Source: CALMBW01 sp963779645 (lineage in GTDB: Bacteria; Actinomycetota; CADDZG01; WHSQ01). Taken from it: a stretch of 64,000 nucleotides of DNA. The notes under the pieces are model-generated. The model was not told the DNA's origin, did no database searches, and was given only the letters and a program-made list of their open reading frames with translations. Location: NCBI GenBank assembly GCA_963779645.1, contig CAVZYX010000005.1, positions 1,240,001 through 1,304,000 of the forward strand. The letters are read 5' to 3'. The position numbers and the translations under genes were made by a program. This document shows positions 61,616-64,000 of this stretch, one piece after another (position 1 is the first letter of the stretch; every line of letters starts with the position of its first letter).

Positions 61616-62623
61616 ATGGCGACTAACAAAGACCTGCATACCGATCTCGGCCTCAAAGAGGACGACGTTCTAAGCATGTATCGCTTCATGCTGCTCGCCC
61701 GCTATTGCGACGAGCGCCAATGGGGGCTTAACCGGATGGGGAAGGCTCCATTCGTCGTTCCCGTTTCGGGGCACGAGGCAGCGCAAGTGGGATCCGCTTG
61801 GGCGTTCGAGAAGGGTAAGGACGTCTTCTGCCCTTACTACCGAGACATGGCTCTGGTACTCGTCGCCGGCTTCACCCCCAAGGAGATCTTCCTTGGGCTC
61901 TTCGGCAAGAAGGACGACCCTTCGTCGGGTGGCCGCCAGATGCCGGCTCACTGGGGGAGCAAGGAGCGCAACATCATCACCGGTTCCTCTCCCATCTCCA
62001 CGCAGGTTCTGCATGCAGCGGGTATCGCTTACTCGAAGAAGTACAAGAAGTCCGATGCGGTCGTCGGCACGTGGTTCGGTGAAGGTGGAACCTCTGAGGG
62101 TGACTGGCACAGCGGCATGAACTTCGCCGGGATCCACAAGCTGCCACTTATCTTCGTCTGCGAGAACAACCAGTACGCCATCTCTGTGCACGAGTCCAAG
62201 CAGGTGGCCGGCTCCGTTCACGGCAGGGCGCAGGGTTACGGCTTCCCCGGTCATGTCGGAGATGGCAACGATGTACTGGAGAGCTACCGACTCGCGAAAA
62301 CTGCAGTGGATCGTGCACGTGCCGGTGAGGGTCCATCGTTGCTCGAGCTTCGTACCTACCGGCACTACAGCCACACATCCGACGACGACGATCGCACTTA
62401 CCGCTCCAAGGAAGAGGTCGAGGAGTGGAAGGCGAAGGACCCGATCCCGCGCTTCGAGAATTACCTGAAGTCCGTGGATCTACTCGACGACAAAAAGATC
62501 GAGGCCATGCGCGAGGAAACGAAGACCCAAGTCGCCGAGGACGCCAAGGCGGCCGAGGAAGCTGAGTTCCCTGATGTCTCTACGGCTCCCAACCATGTTT
62601 ACGGAAACCTGGAGGTCGTGTGA
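61616..62623 (+). CDS. 2-oxoacid dehydrogenase E1 alpha subunit
   Basis: 335 residues of the TPP-dependent alpha subunit: YYRDMALVLVAGFTP, GTWFGEGGTSEGDWHSGMNFAG with the TPP-binding stretch, and RTYRHYSHTSDDDDRTYRSKEEV, where the SDD...YR pattern resembles branched-chain 2-oxoacid dehydrogenase. RBS AGGAGGAGC. The stop overlaps the E1 beta start. Confidence 0.93.
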   Translation: MATNKDLHTDLGLKEDDVLSMYRFMLLARYCDERQWGLNRMGKAPFVVPVSGHEAAQVGSAWAFEKGKDVFCPYYRDMALVLVAGFTPKEIFLGLFGKKDDPSSGGRQMPAHWGSKERNIITGSSPISTQVLHAAGIAYSKKYKKSDAVVGTWFGEGGTSEGDWHSGMNFAGIHKLPLIFVCENNQYAISVHESKQVAGSVHGRAQGYGFPGHVGDGNDVLESYRLAKTAVDRARAGEGPSLLELRTYRHYSHTSDDDDRTYRSKEEVEEWKAKDPIPRFENYLKSVDLLDDKKIEAMREETKTQVAEDAKAAEEAEFPDVSTAPNHVYGNLEVV

Positions 62624-63606
62624 TGGCTGAAAAGAATCTGGTCAGCACGATCCACGACACTCTGGCCGAAGAGATGCGTAACGACGACAGGGTCGTCATG
62701 CTCGGTGAAGACGTCGGAGCCCGCGGTGGTGTGTTCCGAGTAACGATGGGCTTCGTCGACGAGTTCGGCGAAGACCGTGTGATCGACACCCCCCTTGATG
62801 AAACCCTCATCGCCGGCGTTGCGATCGGTATGGCGATCGATGGATTGCTGCCCGTGGCCGAGATGCAGTTCGCCGATTTCATCTTCCCCGGCTTCCAGCA
62901 GATCATCCAGGAGGCTGCGAGGATCAGGTATCGGAGCAACAACGACTTCAACTGCCCAGTCGTGTTCCGTGCTCCTTACGGTGGTGGCGTGCACGGGGCG
63001 CTCTACCACTCCCAAAGCATCGAGGCGTTCTTCGCTCACGTTCCTGGACTGAAGGTGGTCGCTCCCTCGACTCCGTACGACGCCAAGGGGATGCTTCGGA
63101 CGGCCATCCGCGACGAGGACCCTGTCATGTTCCTCGAGCACAAGAAGTGCTACAGGTTGATAAAGGGCGATGTCCCCGATGAGAACTACGAGATCGAATT
63201 CGGTAAGGCTGAGGTTCGTCGCAAGGGTAAAGACCTGACCTGCGTCAGCTACGGCCTGATGCATCACTTCTGTCTCGAAGCGGCCGAGCGCCTGAGCAAA
63301 GACGGCATCGATATCGAAGTGATCGACCTCCGCAGCATCTACCCGCTCGATATCGACACCGTTCTGGAGTCGGTGGGCAAGACGAACAAAGCGATGATCG
63401 TTTACGAGGACAACAAGTTCCTGGGTGTGGGGGCCGAGGTCGCGGCCCAGATCGCGGAGCACGCGCTCTTCGAGCTGGACGGTCCGATCGTAAGGATCGG
63501 TGGGCCGCACGTCCCGGCGATGCCTTTCGCTCCGACCCTCGAGCACTGGTTCCTGCCCGACGTAGACCGCATCGAACAAGAGATGCGCAAACTAGCCGAC
63601 TTCTAG
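62623..63606 (+). CDS. 2-oxoacid dehydrogenase E1 beta subunit
   Basis: 327 residues from ATG 62623 (TGATG overlap with E1 alpha). It has MLGEDVGARGGVFRVTMGF, TPLDETLIAGVAIGMA, EMQFADFIFPGFQQI, PVVFRAPYGGGVHGALYHSQS and the transketolase C-terminal domain. It forms the E1 heterotetramer. A short dispersed repeat (copy C) begins 1-2 bp after its stop. Confidence 0.95.
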   Translation: MAEKNLVSTIHDTLAEEMRNDDRVVMLGEDVGARGGVFRVTMGFVDEFGEDRVIDTPLDETLIAGVAIGMAIDGLLPVAEMQFADFIFPGFQQIIQEAARIRYRSNNDFNCPVVFRAPYGGGVHGALYHSQSIEAFFAHVPGLKVVAPSTPYDAKGMLRTAIRDEDPVMFLEHKKCYRLIKGDVPDENYEIEFGKAEVRRKGKDLTCVSYGLMHHFCLEAAERLSKDGIDIEVIDLRSIYPLDIDTVLESVGKTNKAMIVYEDNKFLGVGAEVAAQIAEHALFELDGPIVRIGGPHVPAMPFAPTLEHWFLPDVDRIEQEMRKLADF

Positions 63607-63607
63607 A

Positions 63608-63638
63608 TTCTGCGTAGGAATTGGGTCGTCATACGACA
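63608..63638 (+). repeat. Inverted-repeat element, copy C
   Basis: TTCTGCGTAGGAATTG is identical to copies A and B; the following 15 bases (GGTCGTCATACGACA) differ at four positions from copy A but keep and lengthen the dyad (GTCGT-CAT-ACGAC). It starts just after the E1 beta stop and 30 bp before a methyltransferase ATG. Confidence 0.8.
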
Positions 63639-63667
63639 CTCGTTTGACAAAGAAAACGGTTTCCGCG

Positions 63668-64000
63668 ATGCATAGGGATGATGGGTTTTTCGACGAGCGT
63701 GTCGCAGCGAGGTACGACAAGTCCTCCGCGGAGATGTTCGATCCCGAAGTCGTCACCCCCGTTGTCGACTTACTCGCTGACCTCGCAGGGGGCGGACGAG
63801 CGTTGGAGTTGGGGATCGGGACCGGGCGCATCGCCATTCCGCTCGCGAAGCGTGGAGTGAAAGTTCACGGCATCGAGCTTTCGAAAGCTATGGTTGAGAG
63901 GCTTCGTACGAAACCGGGTGGCGAAGATATCGGCGTCACGATCGGCGACTTCGCCACAGCCACCGTCGGCGGGGCATTCTCCGTCGCGTACCTAGTCTTC
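63668..64000 (+). CDS. Class I SAM-dependent methyltransferase, 3' end beyond window
   Basis: ATG 63668 opens a frame that runs to the window edge (111 codons). It starts HRDDGFFDERVAARYDKSS and has the SAM-binding motif I ALELGIGTGRIAIPLAKRG and motif II VHGIELSKAMVERL. The substrate is unknown. TTG 63644 is a possible longer start. It is preceded by repeat copy C and may belong to an inserted segment that ends outside the window. Confidence 0.85.
   Translation, partial: MHRDDGFFDERVAARYDKSSAEMFDPEVVTPVVDLLADLAGGGRALELGIGTGRIAIPLAKRGVKVHGIELSKAMVERLRTKPGGEDIGVTIGDFATATVGGAFSVAYLVF

Noticed and set aside
1..64000. tRNA, rRNA, CRISPR arrays, complete insertion sequences or prophage genes
   Set aside because: I looked for cloverleaf ends, regularly spaced direct repeats, transposase motifs and phage structural genes and saw none. 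No tool search was possible, so a weak case could be missed.

Overview
The window looks like chromosomal DNA of a high-GC member of the Actinomycetota that I cannot place to class. Evidence: a six-gene mce operon with yrbE permeases and an Mkl/MceG-type ATPase, an F420-type luciferase-like oxidoreductase, a DtxR-family regulator, many start codons lying about 6 nt after a TANNNT -10 box (leaderless transcripts), and GTG/TTG starts. I see no rRNA, tRNA, CRISPR array or complete insertion sequence.

Layout. 1-794: 3' part of a DUF559/AbiEi-like accessory gene. 839-2557 (-): ilvD. 2686-5448: membrane PAS-GGDEF-EAL protein behind a near-perfect sigma-28 promoter. 5524-14088: one long branched-chain amino acid operon: promoter, 17-residue Ile/Leu/Val-rich leader peptide, attenuator, an unknown 99-residue protein, ilvB, ilvN, ilvC (one-base frameshift), leuA, leuC, leuD, leuB and a free-standing LeuA-type regulatory domain. 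14098-16456: pheA and an aldehyde dehydrogenase. 16461-16745 (-): HesB-like protein. 16888-20085: GAF/GGDEF/HD-GYP protein, again behind a sigma-28-like promoter. 20184-20810: lipoprotein. 20862-24006 (-): tetR-paaABCD. 24063-28494: nth, MATE exporter, ispH, pterin dehydratase, F420-type oxidoreductase.

28514-44728 is a lipid-transport block on the minus strand: one full mce operon (yrbEA-yrbEB-mceA to F-mas) and a second partial set (mceG ATPase, yrbEA, yrbEB, mas) without Mce proteins. Between them on the plus strand lie two overlapping acyl-CoA dehydrogenases and an SCP2-hydrolase fusion, a setting that suggests uptake and catabolism of sterol- or lipid-like acyl-CoA substrates. The partial set is split by a degraded GNAT gene bounded by about 31-bp inverted repeats. 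45074-50452: a frameshifted acyl-CoA dehydrogenase, YgfZ, an MBL hydrolase, a dienelactone hydrolase, a molybdopterin oxidoreductase and a small membrane protein. 50462-55283: a metal cluster (CDF exporter, then divergent DtxR regulator, multicopper oxidase, ZIP transporter, cupredoxin). 55309-63606: hydrolase, zinc ribbon protein, lpd, pyk, E2, lipB, E1 alpha, E1 beta of a 2-oxoacid dehydrogenase. 63668-end: start of a methyltransferase.

The most unusual signals are: (1) sigma-28 (FliA/WhiG) promoters in front of both c-di-GMP proteins; (2) a short repeat family (30769, 31267, 63608) bounding or adjoining accessory genes next to stop codons; (3) a second, 49-bp two-hairpin repeat that supplies the stop codon of both ilvD and a zinc ribbon gene 55 kb apart; (4) the ilv attenuator and the free-standing LeuA regulatory domain. 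Three genes (ilvC, the 45-kb acyl-CoA dehydrogenase, the GNAT) carry single-base frameshifts, which may be assembly errors.
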